Both the position numbers and the translations under genes were made by a program. The notes under the pieces are model-generated. The model was not told the DNA's origin. It did not search any database and saw nothing but the letters and a program-made list of their open reading frames with translations. 64,000 nt of DNA, from positions 682,001 to 746,000 of the forward strand of contig NZ_CP114264.1 of the NCBI RefSeq assembly GCF_027105055.1, given 5' to 3'. The stretch comes from Acinetobacter sp. TR3. Its GTDB lineage: Bacteria > Pseudomonadota > Gammaproteobacteria > Pseudomonadales > Moraxellaceae. Shown in pieces: positions 55,953 to 64,000 of this stretch (the first letter of the stretch is position 1; the number at the start of each line of letters is the position of its first letter).

Positions 55953-57182
55953 TTATGCATCCCACTTCTTGAAAATAAGGCAGGCGTTTACGCCGCCAAA
56001 GCCAAAACTGTTACTCATCACAGTATTCAGTTTTGTATCACGTTTTTCAAGTACAATATCGAAACCTTGTGCGCCTTCATCAAGCTCAGTCACGTTGATG
56101 TTTGGAGCAATAAAGTCATTTTGCATCATCAATATAGAATAAATCGCTTCTTGAACACCTGCAGCACCTAAGCTGTGACCCGTCATTGATTTGGTTGAAC
56201 TAAGTGGTGGAACTTGTCCTTCACCAAATGCACGCTCCATTGCTTTAAGCTCAGTCACGTCACCCGCTGGTGTTGATGTACCATGTGTGTTGACATAATC
56301 GATTTGTTCTACACCGTGTTGTTTTGCTTCATCTAATGCCATGATGATACAACGTGTCGCACCTTCACCACTTGGTGCAACCATATCTGCACCGTCGCTA
56401 TTCGCTGCATAAGCAACAACTTCAGCTAAGATGTTCGCACCACGTGCTTGTGCATGTTCAAGTGATTCAAGAATAATGAAACCACCACCACCAGCGATGA
56501 CAAAACCATCACGATCCGCTGAGTAAGGGCGAGATGCAGATTCGGGAGTATCATTATATTTAGAACACAATGCACCCATTGCATCAAAAAGTAAGCTTTG
56601 AGACCAGTGATCTTCTTCACCACCACCCGCAAGCATTAGGTCTTGTTTACCCAATTGAATCAGGTTGTAGGCATAACCAATTGCATCAGCAGAAGTTGCA
56701 CATGCACTGGTAATTGAATGCGCAACGCCTTGTAGTTTCAATGCTACACCGACATTGGCAGTAATTGTGTTACTCATATTACGGGGAACAAAGAAAGGAC
56801 CAATTTTACGTGCGCCTTTTTCTTCTAATAGCTTAACCATCTCTGCAACTGATGCAGTTGAGTTACCGCCGCTACCACCTGCAATACCATAACGAGGGTT
56901 ATTTGCTAGATCCTCTTGTTTTAGACCCGCATGTTCTACTGCTGCAATCGCTGCGTTATAAGCATACATCGCACATACACCCATAAAACGCTTGATTTTA
57001 CGGTCAATACCATCAAAATCTTGTTCAGCAGCAGCGCTGACATGACTTTTAAAATTTAATTCGGCATAAGTTGGATTAAAACGTGTTCCTGAGATTCCAT
57101 TTTTTAAAGAATGAGTGACATCTTCTAAAGAGTTACCGATACATGAGTTAATGCCCATACCAGTGATTACAACACGTTTCAT
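55953..57182 (-). CDS. fabB: Beta-ketoacyl-ACP synthase I FabB
   Basis: The 409-residue thiolase-fold enzyme has SITSACATSADAIGYA (catalytic Cys), NTHGTSTPAGD (His) and TGHSLGAAGVQEAIYSI (His), plus SNSFGFGGVNACLIF. DAMGALCSKYNDTPESASRPYSADRDGFVIAGGGGF and DGADMVAPSGEGATRC match FabB rather than FabF. It condenses malonyl-ACP with acyl-ACP, including unsaturated intermediates. It is about 48 kb from fabD-acpP, so not cotranscribed with them. Confidence 0.93.
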   Translation of the reverse strand: MKRVVITGMGINSCIGNSLEDVTHSLKNGISGTRFNPTYAELNFKSHVSAAAEQDFDGIDRKIKRFMGVCAMYAYNAAIAAVEHAGLKQEDLANNPRYGIAGGSGGNSTASVAEMVKLLEEKGARKIGPFFVPRNMSNTITANVGVALKLQGVAHSITSACATSADAIGYAYNLIQLGKQDLMLAGGGEEDHWSQSLLFDAMGALCSKYNDTPESASRPYSADRDGFVIAGGGGFIILESLEHAQARGANILAEVVAYAANSDGADMVAPSGEGATRCIIMALDEAKQHGVEQIDYVNTHGTSTPAGDVTELKAMERAFGEGQVPPLSSTKSMTGHSLGAAGVQEAIYSILMMQNDFIAPNINVTELDEGAQGFDIVLEKRDTKLNTVMSNSFGFGGVNACLIFKKWDA

Positions 57183-57471
57183 TTACAGATCCCTTTTATG
57201 GTAATACGAAGCCTTATGCATATCGCTATAAGTACAAATCAGGAGAAAATAACGATTTAAATGGCTTATGAGTGAATGACACCATCATAGCAGAAAGGTT
57301 TTTTATTTCTTATGGCAAATTTTATGCCTATTTCTAGTTGTGTAAATATTCGTAAATATAAATGCAGTTGAGACAAAAGGTAATGAAAGAACACAGATAA
57401 AAGTTGAGATAAATTTGCATTCAACCTAGTATTTACCTAGAGATGCACAAATTATAGAACAGAGGTACTTG

Positions 57472-58821
57472 ATGACAAAATCTAAAAACAAGCAATCTTC
57501 AGGTTTATTTACCCAAGCCTTTGGAGTGGCTAAAAAGCTCAGTTCAGAAATACAAAAACTTCAAACTGCCCCTAAAACATTAGCAGATGGATCTACAGAT
57601 TCATCTAATGTGATCGAAGGGAAGGCGCGTTTTAAAAGCCCATTTGAGATTGAGCAATACGAAAGCCCACAACATATGTTACGTCAACAGTTACCTAAAT
57701 TGTCACATCAACTTTTGGGTCGCCATTACACAAAAGTAAATAATGTTGCATCTTTCATTTCACCTGACATGGGCGAAAAAGTTTCTGATTATTTATTTCA
57801 GTGGTTGAATGAATTTAGTTCCAATACTTCACTTACAGAAAAGATTCTGGAAGAGGCAGGTGTAAAAGATATTACCGAACTCACTCAAGATACTGGGCGT
57901 TCTCAACGTTTAAGTCAGGCATTAATCGAACAAAATAAATTATTAGCCGCTGCGCAAGGCGTTATCACGGGAGCGACAGGAGTTTGGGGTGCAGCCGTTG
58001 ATATTCCTGCCTCGATTGTTCTAGCACTAAGAACAATTTATCAAACGGGTCGCTCTCATGGGTTTGATTTGGCTGATGAGACAGATCAAGAAGTGGTTGC
58101 CTTTATTTTTAAAGAAATTGATTTGGGTATTATTGCTGAAAAACAAACATTATTGATTGCATTAAAAGCTTTGAAGTCGATGTTAGAAACCCATGACTTA
58201 CAACAGTTTCAGCAGTTGCTTGGATCGAGCAACGATATTGAGCTTGTAAAGAAATGGTTTGTTGATGAGGAAGGACAGTTTAAATGGGGGTGGTTGAATC
58301 ATATCCCTCAAGCATCTGTGATTGGTAAATTAACACCAGTTGCTGGTGCTGCTTTAGGTGGCTTTTATAGTTGGCGTTTACTCGAAGATGTAGGACACAA
58401 GGCACAATCTGTTTTCGGGGCAGCCCGTTTTTATTTGAATGAATATCCGAATGAAGATCTTTCACCCTTAGAAGCCTATTACAAAGCGGAAGCATTATTA
58501 AGAAAGCCGAATTCACAATTGTTAAATGCAACAGAGACTACGACAAATGCATTAAGTAGTGTTGATGAAAGCAAAAATGATGTGATTACCAATGTTTCAG
58601 TGCAATCTAAAGATCATGCTGCTAAAGAAATTCAGACGAATGAAAACGTTGAGCAGAGTATTCAACAGCTTGCATCAGAGCATGTGGTCAAGCACGAACA
58701 TACTGAACAGCAATCTGCTTTGAAAGAGCAATCAAATGAATTACTCACTTCTGATGAATCGGAACTATCTACAGAACCAAAAACAATCGATATAGAGCCT
58801 GCATCAACAAAACACAGTTAA
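57472..58821 (+). CDS. EcsC-family protein with low-complexity tail
   Basis: From the ATG at 57472 the protein is 449 residues. The EcsC core is seen in AAAQGVITGATGVWGAAVDIPASIVLALRTIYQTGRSHGFDL and IPQASVIGKLTPVAGAALGGFYSWRLLEDVGHKAQ. EcsC proteins are membrane-associated and their function is unclear. After residue ~350 comes an acidic, Ser/Gln/Glu-rich tail. AGAGG precedes the start. It is closed by a terminator before rpsL. Confidence 0.85.
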   Translation: MTKSKNKQSSGLFTQAFGVAKKLSSEIQKLQTAPKTLADGSTDSSNVIEGKARFKSPFEIEQYESPQHMLRQQLPKLSHQLLGRHYTKVNNVASFISPDMGEKVSDYLFQWLNEFSSNTSLTEKILEEAGVKDITELTQDTGRSQRLSQALIEQNKLLAAAQGVITGATGVWGAAVDIPASIVLALRTIYQTGRSHGFDLADETDQEVVAFIFKEIDLGIIAEKQTLLIALKALKSMLETHDLQQFQQLLGSSNDIELVKKWFVDEEGQFKWGWLNHIPQASVIGKLTPVAGAALGGFYSWRLLEDVGHKAQSVFGAARFYLNEYPNEDLSPLEAYYKAEALLRKPNSQLLNATETTTNALSSVDESKNDVITNVSVQSKDHAAKEIQTNENVEQSIQQLASEHVVKHEHTEQQSALKEQSNELLTSDESELSTEPKTIDIEPASTKHS

Positions 58822-58870
58822 TTATTTTGTTGGTGTGATTTAGACATCAATAAAACAACAAAATTATAGA

Positions 58871-58913
58871 AATGGTCAGCACTTGCTTTATCTTGCAATG
58901 TTGACCATTTTTA
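58871..58913 (+). terminator. Terminator after the EcsC gene
   Basis: AATGGTCA paired with TGACCATT across about 23 bp (internal GCA/TTGC pairing), then TTTT. The right arm overlaps the -35 of the next promoter. Confidence 0.75.
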
Positions 58914-58929
58914 CTTCTTGGCTTACAAT
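58901..58929 (+). promoter_or_regulatory. Promoter of rpsL
   Basis: TTGACC (58901-58906), 17 bp, TACAAT (58924-58929). It implies a leader of about 55 bases before rpsL. Its -35 is part of the EcsC terminator stem. Confidence 0.7.
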
Positions 58930-58992
58930 TATGTGCCCTTAAAAAGAGGTGTTTTTCTTTTTAAGGTTGTTTAATAACGGGAGAATTGCCAA

Positions 58993-59367
58993 ATGGCAAC
59001 AACAAATCAGTTGATCCGTAAGGGTCGTACAACTTTGATTGAAAAATCAAAAGTTCCTGCGTTGAAGGCTTGTCCACAACGTCGTGGTGTATGTACACGT
59101 GTATATACGACTACTCCTAAAAAACCTAACTCAGCAATGCGTAAGGTTTGCCGTGTTCGCTTAACTTCTGGTTTTGAAGTATCAAGCTATATCGGTGGTG
59201 AAGGTCATAACTTACAAGAGCACAGTGTTGTGCTTATCCGTGGTGGTCGTGTTAAAGACTTACCAGGTGTACGTTACCATACCGTTCGTGGTTCTTTAGA
59301 CTGTGCTGGTGTTAAAGATCGTAACCAGTCACGTTCTAAATACGGTGCTAAGCGTCCTAAGAAGTAA
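58993..59367 (+). CDS. rpsL: 30S ribosomal protein S12
   Basis: The 124-residue protein begins [20 protein letters not shown] and contains [18 protein letters not shown], with the Lys-43-type position, and [18 protein letters not shown], with the Lys-88 position. These are wild-type, not streptomycin-resistance, residues. GGGAGAATTGCC precedes the start. It opens the str cluster. Confidence 0.98.
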   Translation: MATTNQLIRKGRTTLIEKSKVPALKACPQRRGVCTRVYTTTPKKPNSAMRKVCRVRLTSGFEVSSYIGGEGHNLQEHSVVLIRGGRVKDLPGVRYHTVRGSLDCAGVKDRNQSRSKYGAKRPKK

Positions 59368-59527
59368 TTCTAGGAAACTAGCCCAAACAACCCTTTAGCG
59401 TTTCGCTTGTTTGAATTCTTCATAGATTTGTAATTCAAGCGACGTATAGTAAGGCCAGCGTAGCGTACATGACACTTGTACAAACTGCTGGATTATCCTG
59501 AAGTGTCATATTATTAGGTGTATTAAA

Positions 59528-59998
59528 ATGCCAAGACGTCGCGTAGTCGCTGCTCGTGAGATCCTTCCAGATCCAAAATTTAGCAGCCAAACAATCGCTA
59601 AATTCATGAACCACGTAATGCAAGATGGTAAAAAATCTATTGCTGAAAGTATCGTTTACGGTGCTTTAGACCGCGTTCAAGAAAAAAACAAAGTTGACCC
59701 AGTTGAATTTTTCGAGACTACTCTTGAAAAAGTTCGTCCTATGGTCGAAGTAAAAGCACGCCGTGTTGGTGGTGCTACTTATCAAGTACCTATGGAAGTG
59801 CGCCCATCCCGTCGTACTGCCTTGGCTATGCGTTGGTTAGTAGATGCTGCTGCTAAGCGTTCTGAAAAAACGATGGCTTTACGTCTTGCTGGTGAGTTGC
59901 TTGATGCAGCTGAAGGTAAAGGTTCTGCGATCAAAAAACGTGAAGACGTGCATCGTATGGCTGAAGCCAACAAAGCCTTCTCTCACTACCGTTTCTAA
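59528..59998 (+). CDS. rpsG: 30S ribosomal protein S7
   Basis: The 156-residue protein starts [18 protein letters not shown] and contains [23 protein letters not shown] and [29 protein letters not shown]7 nucleates 30S assembly and represses its own operon in E. coli. The 160-bp gap from rpsL is longer than usual and contains GACACTT and AAGTGTC as an inverted repeat (59470-59508). Confidence 0.97.
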   Translation: MPRRRVVAAREILPDPKFSSQTIAKFMNHVMQDGKKSIAESIVYGALDRVQEKNKVDPVEFFETTLEKVRPMVEVKARRVGGATYQVPMEVRPSRRTALAMRWLVDAAAKRSEKTMALRLAGELLDAAEGKGSAIKKREDVHRMAEANKAFSHYRF

Positions 59999-60032
59999 GC
60001 GGATAAAACAGTCCCTAATCAGGAGAATATTC

Positions 60033-60095
60033 ATGCGTACAGCAGCTAGATTCAACATTGCTTTCTATCAAAGTGGGAGCTTTGCGGGTATTTAA
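60033..60095 (+). CDS. Possible 20-residue leader peptide upstream of fusA
   Basis: The frame MRTAARFNIAFYQSGSFAGI is preceded by AGGAG at a normal distance (ATG 60033, TAA 60093-60095). It lies between rpsG and fusA. Its first nine bases are one arm of alternative hairpins with 60114-60139. The Shine-Dalgarno and position suggest a translated leader, but conservation is unknown. Confidence 0.45.
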   Translation: MRTAARFNIAFYQSGSFAGI

Positions 60096-60113
60096 GTTGC
60101 CTGCTTGAATATT

Positions 60114-60139
60114 TGTACGCATCAATTTAATTGATGCGT
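60114..60139 (+). promoter_or_regulatory. Alternative hairpin region before fusA
   Basis: TGTACGCAT (60114-60122) can pair with ATGCGTACA at the leader ORF start (60033-60041), while ACGCATCAA (60117-60125) pairs with TTGATGCGT (60131-60139), loop TTTAA. The two structures are mutually exclusive. No T tract follows the second hairpin, so control of translation or RNA stability is more likely than termination. Confidence 0.55.
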
Positions 60140-60175
60140 CCTGTTTTAAATATAACATTTAGGAATGTAGACATC

Positions 60176-62314
60176 ATGGCTCGCCAAACTCCAATTAGTA
60201 ATTACCGTAACATCGGTATCTCTGCGCACATTGACGCAGGTAAAACAACTACAACTGAACGTATTTTGTTCTACACAGGTGTATCTCACAAGATTGGTGA
60301 AGTACATGACGGTGCAGCAACAATGGACTGGATGGAACAAGAACAAGAGCGTGGTATTACAATTACCTCTGCTGCGACAACTTGTTTCTGGTCTGGTATG
60401 GGTAACCAATTTCAACAACACCGTATCAACGTAATTGATACACCGGGACACGTAGACTTCACGATCGAAGTTGAACGTTCTATGCGTGTTCTTGATGGTG
60501 CGTGCATGGTTTACTGTGCTGTAGGTGGTGTACAACCTCAGTCTGAAACTGTATGGCGTCAAGCAAACAAATATAAAGTGCCTCGTTTAGCATTCGTGAA
60601 CAAGATGGACCGTACAGGTGCAAACTTCTTCCGTGCTGTTGAGCAAGTTAAAACTCGTTTAGGTGGTAATCCTGTACCTATCGTTGTGCCAATCGGTGCT
60701 GAAGATACGTTTGCAGGTGTTGTTGACCTGATCGAGATGAAAGCGATTATCTGGGATGAAGCATCTCAAGGTATGAAGTTTGAATACGGCGATATTCCAG
60801 CTGACCTCGTTGATACTGCTGAAGAATGGCGTACCAAGATGGTTGAAGCTGCTGCTGAAGCTTCAGAAGAATTAATGGACAAGTACTTAGAAGAAGGTGA
60901 TCTTTCTAAAGAAGAAATCATCGCTGGTCTTCGTGCTCGTACATTAGCATCTGAAATTCAAGTAATGCTTTGTGGTTCTGCGTTCAAAAACAAAGGTGTT
61001 CAACGTATGTTGGATGCTGTAATTGAATTCTTACCATCGCCTACAGAAGTTAAAGCGATCGAAGGTATTCTTGACGATAAAGATGAAACTAAAGCATCTC
61101 GTGAAGCATCTGACGAAGCACCGTTCTCTGCACTTGCGTTCAAAATCATGAACGATAAGTTCGTAGGTAACTTAACTTTCGTACGTGTTTATTCTGGTGT
61201 TCTTAAACAAGGTGATCCGGTTTATAACCCAGTTAAATCTAAGCGTGAGCGTATCGGTCGTATCGTACAAATGCACGCGAACGAGCGTCAAGATCTTGAA
61301 GAAATCCGTGCAGGTGATATCGCAGCGTGTGTAGGTCTTAAAGACGTTACGACGGGTGATACATTATGTGATGAGAAGAACATCATTACTCTTGAACGTA
61401 TGGAATTCCCAGAGCCAGTAATTTCATTGGCTGTTGAACCAAAAACTAAAGCTGACCAAGAAAAAATGTCTATCGCTTTAGGTCGTTTGGCTAAAGAAGA
61501 TCCATCGTTCCGCGTTCGTACAGATGAAGAATCTGGTCAAACAATTATTGCTGGTATGGGTGAACTTCACCTTGACATCATCGTTGACCGTATGAAGCGT
61601 GAATTCGGTGTTGAAGCGAACATTGGTAAACCAATGGTTGCTTACCGTGAAACGATCAAAAAGTCTGTTGAACAAGAAGGTAAGTTTGTTCGTCAAACAG
61701 GTGGTAAAGGTAAATTCGGTCATGTATATGTTCGTTTAGAACCTATGGATGTTGAAGAAGCTGGTAAAGAATACCAATTCGCTGAAGAAGTTGTCGGCGG
61801 TACAGTACCTAAAGAATTCTTTGGTGCGGTTGATAAAGGTATTCAAGAACGTATGAAGAATGGTGTATTGGCTGGTTACCCTGTTGTGGGTATCAAAGCG
61901 ACATTATTCGACGGTTCTTACCACGATGTCGACTCTGACGAATTGTCGTTCAAAATGGCAGGTTCTTACGCATTCCGTGATGGTTTCATGAAAGCAGATC
62001 CTATCTTGCTTGAACCAATCATGAAAGTTGAAGTAGAAACTCCAGAAGACTACATGGGCGATATCATGGGTGACTTAAACCGTCGTCGTGGTATGGTTCA
62101 AGGTATGGACGATCTTCCTGGTGGAACTAAAGCAATTAAAGCTGAAGTACCACTTGCTGAGATGTTTGGTTACGCGACTCAAATGCGTTCTATGTCTCAA
62201 GGTCGTGCGACATACTCTATGGAATTTGCTAAATATGCTGAAACTCCACGTAACGTGGCTGAAGGCATCATCGCTAAGTTCCAAGCTGGCGGTAAAAAAG
62301 GTGACGACGAGTAA
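60176..62314 (+). CDS. fusA: Elongation factor G
   Basis: From ATG 60176 ([14 protein letters not shown]) the protein is 712 residues. GTPase motifs [14 protein letters not shown] (G1), [11 protein letters not shown] (G2), DTPGHVDF (G3) and NKMD (G4) are intact, followed by domain II and [22 protein letters not shown]. It drives ribosome translocation and, with RRF, recycling. The upstream ATG at 60131 would start inside the hairpin and is rejected. Confidence 0.97.
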   Translation: MARQTPISNYRNIGISAHIDAGKTTTTERILFYTGVSHKIGEVHDGAATMDWMEQEQERGITITSAATTCFWSGMGNQFQQHRINVIDTPGHVDFTIEVERSMRVLDGACMVYCAVGGVQPQSETVWRQANKYKVPRLAFVNKMDRTGANFFRAVEQVKTRLGGNPVPIVVPIGAEDTFAGVVDLIEMKAIIWDEASQGMKFEYGDIPADLVDTAEEWRTKMVEAAAEASEELMDKYLEEGDLSKEEIIAGLRARTLASEIQVMLCGSAFKNKGVQRMLDAVIEFLPSPTEVKAIEGILDDKDETKASREASDEAPFSALAFKIMNDKFVGNLTFVRVYSGVLKQGDPVYNPVKSKRERIGRIVQMHANERQDLEEIRAGDIAACVGLKDVTTGDTLCDEKNIITLERMEFPEPVISLAVEPKTKADQEKMSIALGRLAKEDPSFRVRTDEESGQTIIAGMGELHLDIIVDRMKREFGVEANIGKPMVAYRETIKKSVEQEGKFVRQTGGKGKFGHVYVRLEPMDVEEAGKEYQFAEEVVGGTVPKEFFGAVDKGIQERMKNGVLAGYPVVGIKATLFDGSYHDVDSDELSFKMAGSYAFRDGFMKADPILLEPIMKVEVETPEDYMGDIMGDLNRRRGMVQGMDDLPGGTKAIKAEVPLAEMFGYATQMRSMSQGRATYSMEFAKYAETPRNVAEGIIAKFQAGGKKGDDE

Positions 62315-62362
62315 TCTTTCGATTACTATATTACCCAACTAAAATTTAGTTAAAAAACCAAG

Positions 62363-62387
62363 TGCTCATGGGCGACCCTCATGAGCA
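62363..62387 (+). other. Hairpin between fusA and tuf
   Basis: TGCTCATG (62363-62370) pairs with CATGAGCA (62380-62387) across GGCGACCCT, with no T tract. It could be an RNA-processing or stabilising structure separating fusA and tuf messages. Confidence 0.55.
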
Positions 62388-62407
62388 GTTTATAAAGGAA
62401 GATCATC

Positions 62408-63598
62408 ATGGCTAAAGCCAAGTTTGAACGTAATAAACCACACGTAAACGTGGGTACAATTGGTCACGTTGACCATGGTAAAACAACTTTAACTGCTGCG
62501 ATTGCAACTATCTGTGCAAAAACTTACGGCGGTGAAGCGAAAGATTACTCACAAATCGACTCAGCTCCTGAAGAAAAAGCACGTGGTATTACAATTAATA
62601 CTTCACACGTAGAATACGATTCTCCAATCCGTCACTACGCTCACGTAGACTGTCCTGGTCACGCCGATTATGTTAAAAACATGATTACTGGTGCTGCTCA
62701 GATGGATGGCGCGATCCTTGTATGTGCTGCGACTGATGGTCCAATGCCACAAACTCGTGAACACATCCTTCTTTCACGTCAGGTTGGTGTACCATTTATT
62801 CTTGTATTCCTTAACAAGTGTGACCTTGTTGATGATGAAGAATTACTTGAATTAGTAGAAATGGAAGTTCGTGAACTTCTTTCTACTTATGACTTCCCTG
62901 GTGATGACACTCCAATCATCCGTGGTTCAGCGCTTCAAGCATTAAACGGTAATGACGGTCCTTACGGTGAAGCATCAGTTCTTGCACTTGTTGAAGCGCT
63001 TGACTCTTACATCCCAGAACCAGAACGTGCAATCGACAAAGCATTCTTAATGCCAATCGAAGACGTATTCTCTATTTCTGGCCGTGGTACTGTTGTAACA
63101 GGTCGTGTTGAGTCTGGTATCGTTAAAGTTGGCGAAACAGTTGAAATCGTTGGTATCCGTGACACAGTTGTAACGACTGTAACTGGCGTAGAAATGTTCC
63201 GTAAACTTCTTGACGAAGGTCGTGCGGGCGAGAACTGTGGTGTTCTTCTACGTGGTACTAAGCGTGAAGACGTACAACGTGGTCAAGTACTTGCTAAACC
63301 AGGTACAATCAAGCCACACACTAAATTCGATGCGGAAGTATATGTACTTTCTAAAGAAGAAGGTGGTCGTCATACTCCATTCCTTAACGGTTACCGTCCA
63401 CAGTTCTACTTCCGTACAACTGACGTAACTGGCGCAATCAAGTTACAAGAAGGCGTAGAAATGGTTATGCCTGGTGACAACGTTGAGATGTCAGTAGAGT
63501 TAATCCACCCGATCGCAATGGACCCAGGTCTACGTTTTGCGATCCGTGAAGGTGGTCGTACTGTAGGTGCTGGTGTTGTTGCTAAAGTAACTGCATAA
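62408..63598 (+). CDS. tuf: Elongation factor Tu
   Basis: The 396-residue GTPase has [49 protein letters not shown] and NKCD, with domain II/III strands such as [14 protein letters not shown]. It delivers aminoacyl-tRNA to the ribosome. GAAGATC-type sequence lies upstream. It is closed by a strong terminator. Confidence 0.98.
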   Translation: MAKAKFERNKPHVNVGTIGHVDHGKTTLTAAIATICAKTYGGEAKDYSQIDSAPEEKARGITINTSHVEYDSPIRHYAHVDCPGHADYVKNMITGAAQMDGAILVCAATDGPMPQTREHILLSRQVGVPFILVFLNKCDLVDDEELLELVEMEVRELLSTYDFPGDDTPIIRGSALQALNGNDGPYGEASVLALVEALDSYIPEPERAIDKAFLMPIEDVFSISGRGTVVTGRVESGIVKVGETVEIVGIRDTVVTTVTGVEMFRKLLDEGRAGENCGVLLRGTKREDVQRGQVLAKPGTIKPHTKFDAEVYVLSKEEGGRHTPFLNGYRPQFYFRTTDVTGAIKLQEGVEMVMPGDNVEMSVELIHPIAMDPGLRFAIREGGRTVGAGVVAKVTA

Positions 63599-63612
63599 TC
63601 GCTTAGAGTAAT

Positions 63613-63641
63613 AAAAAAACACCCCTTTGGGGTGTTTTTTT
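63613..63641 (+). terminator. Terminator after tuf
   Basis: CACCCC, loop TTT, GGGGTG flanked by A and T runs; ends the fusA-tuf unit. Confidence 0.93.
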
Positions 63642-63673
63642 ATGTCTATTGTTCGACAATCTATCTTTAATAG

Positions 63674-63706
63674 TGTCCTAAACTGATACCTTGCTGTCCT
63701 AAACTG
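63674..63706 (+). repeat. Direct repeat TGTCCTAAACTG before the hydrolase gene
   Basis: Two perfect 12-bp copies at 63674-63685 and 63695-63706, 21 bp apart (two helical turns), 95-127 bp upstream of the next ATG. This spacing suits a dimeric activator such as an AraC-type regulator; the binding protein is unknown. Confidence 0.8.
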
Positions 63707-63800
63707 CACTTAATTCATCGCAATAAAACCGTAATATAAAACACAAGAAAATGAACAAAAGTACTAAATGGAAATTTTCCATTTAAAAGGAGTCAGAAGC

Positions 63801-64000
63801 ATGAATGCTAAAGTAAATATTTCAAATCGTGCAGGTGCAAGTTTTCCAGTACGTCGTATGAATTTTGATTTTGATCAAGTGCCAGAATATTGGATGGATG
63901 GTTCGGCTGGCTTAACTCATTTCATGACTGGTTTGTCTGCATTATTCCCAGATGGCGAGAAATTATTTATTGATGCTGTACGTGCTGTACGTTATCACCC
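63801..64000 (+). CDS. Metal-dependent hydrolase family protein (partial, C-terminus outside window)
   Basis: A frame open to the window end, starting MNAKVNISNRAGASFPVRRM and including NFDFDQVPEYWMDGSAGLTHFMTGLSALFPDGEKLFIDAVRAVRYH. This matches the N-terminus of the PF10118-type metal-dependent hydrolases, where HFMTGLSALFPDGE and the following acids are typical. GGAG at 63789-63792 precedes the ATG. Only about 66 residues are visible; substrate unknown. Confidence 0.8.
   Translation, partial: MNAKVNISNRAGASFPVRRMNFDFDQVPEYWMDGSAGLTHFMTGLSALFPDGEKLFIDAVRAVRYH

Overview
The window is a chromosomal segment of an Acinetobacter-type gammaproteobacterium. The evidence is low GC, Acinetobacter-like housekeeping proteins, the hemA / TPR protein / lolB / ispE / tRNA-Gln / prs order, and an rpsL-rpsG-fusA-tuf cluster with one tuf copy. 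The species cannot be named from the sequence alone.

Layout. 1-2.1 kb: rluB (partial), scpB and scpA on the minus strand. 2.1-3.34 kb: a complete IS3-family element with a 3-bp ATG target duplication, placed just upstream of a GNAT gene. 3.4-9.5 kb: yciO, epmC, then the lipid/ribosome cluster yceD-rpmF-fabD-fabG-acpP, followed by two extra acyl-carrier-protein genes that look like a tandem duplication; one carries an in-frame GATGAA x7 expansion. 9.7-11.6 kb: a TetR repressor with a palindromic operator facing a glutathione-transferase / SDR gene pair. Both genes of the pair are broken by single in-frame stop codons. 11.7-27.6 kb: core metabolism and envelope genes: thiD, a HAD phosphatase, ribB with an FMN riboswitch, panD, pth, rplY, prs, four identical tRNA-Gln genes, ispE, lolB, a TPR protein, hemA, dnaG, bamD, rluD, pgeF, a flavodoxin and smpB.

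28.1-49.1 kb: a genomic island of about 21 kb between smpB and coaD. It is bounded by paired TTACCCG repeats and carries a P4-type tyrosine integrase at the right edge, with an integrase remnant beside it. Its left part holds AlpA-like and PrtN-like regulators, two unrecognised proteins, an inovirus-Gp2/YagK-YfjJ protein, a zinc-ribbon/glycine-zipper protein, a tiny lipoprotein, DUF932, YqaJ-type nuclease and Cys-rich genes separated by hairpin terminators. Its right part is a five-gene type I restriction operon: hsdM, an AlbA/RecG-like regulator, hsdS, an 800-residue AAA protein with a zinc-hook CxxC and a PrrC/RloC-like Arg-Glu-His triad, and hsdR. This operon is the most interesting system in the window. 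It looks like a type I restriction locus with an embedded RloC-type anticodon nuclease, which would cleave host tRNA if restriction is defeated or DNA is damaged.

49.3-64 kb: coaD, a YfhL-type ferredoxin, rnpB, two tRNA-Met copies with matching promoters and terminators, an uncharacterised protein overlapping nadE, two tiny paralogous membrane proteins behind repeated GTGTACACTG sites, a small HExxH protein, hemJ, fabB, an EcsC protein, then rpsL, rpsG, a possible leader ORF with alternative hairpins, fusA and tuf. The start of a metal-dependent hydrolase gene runs off the right end.
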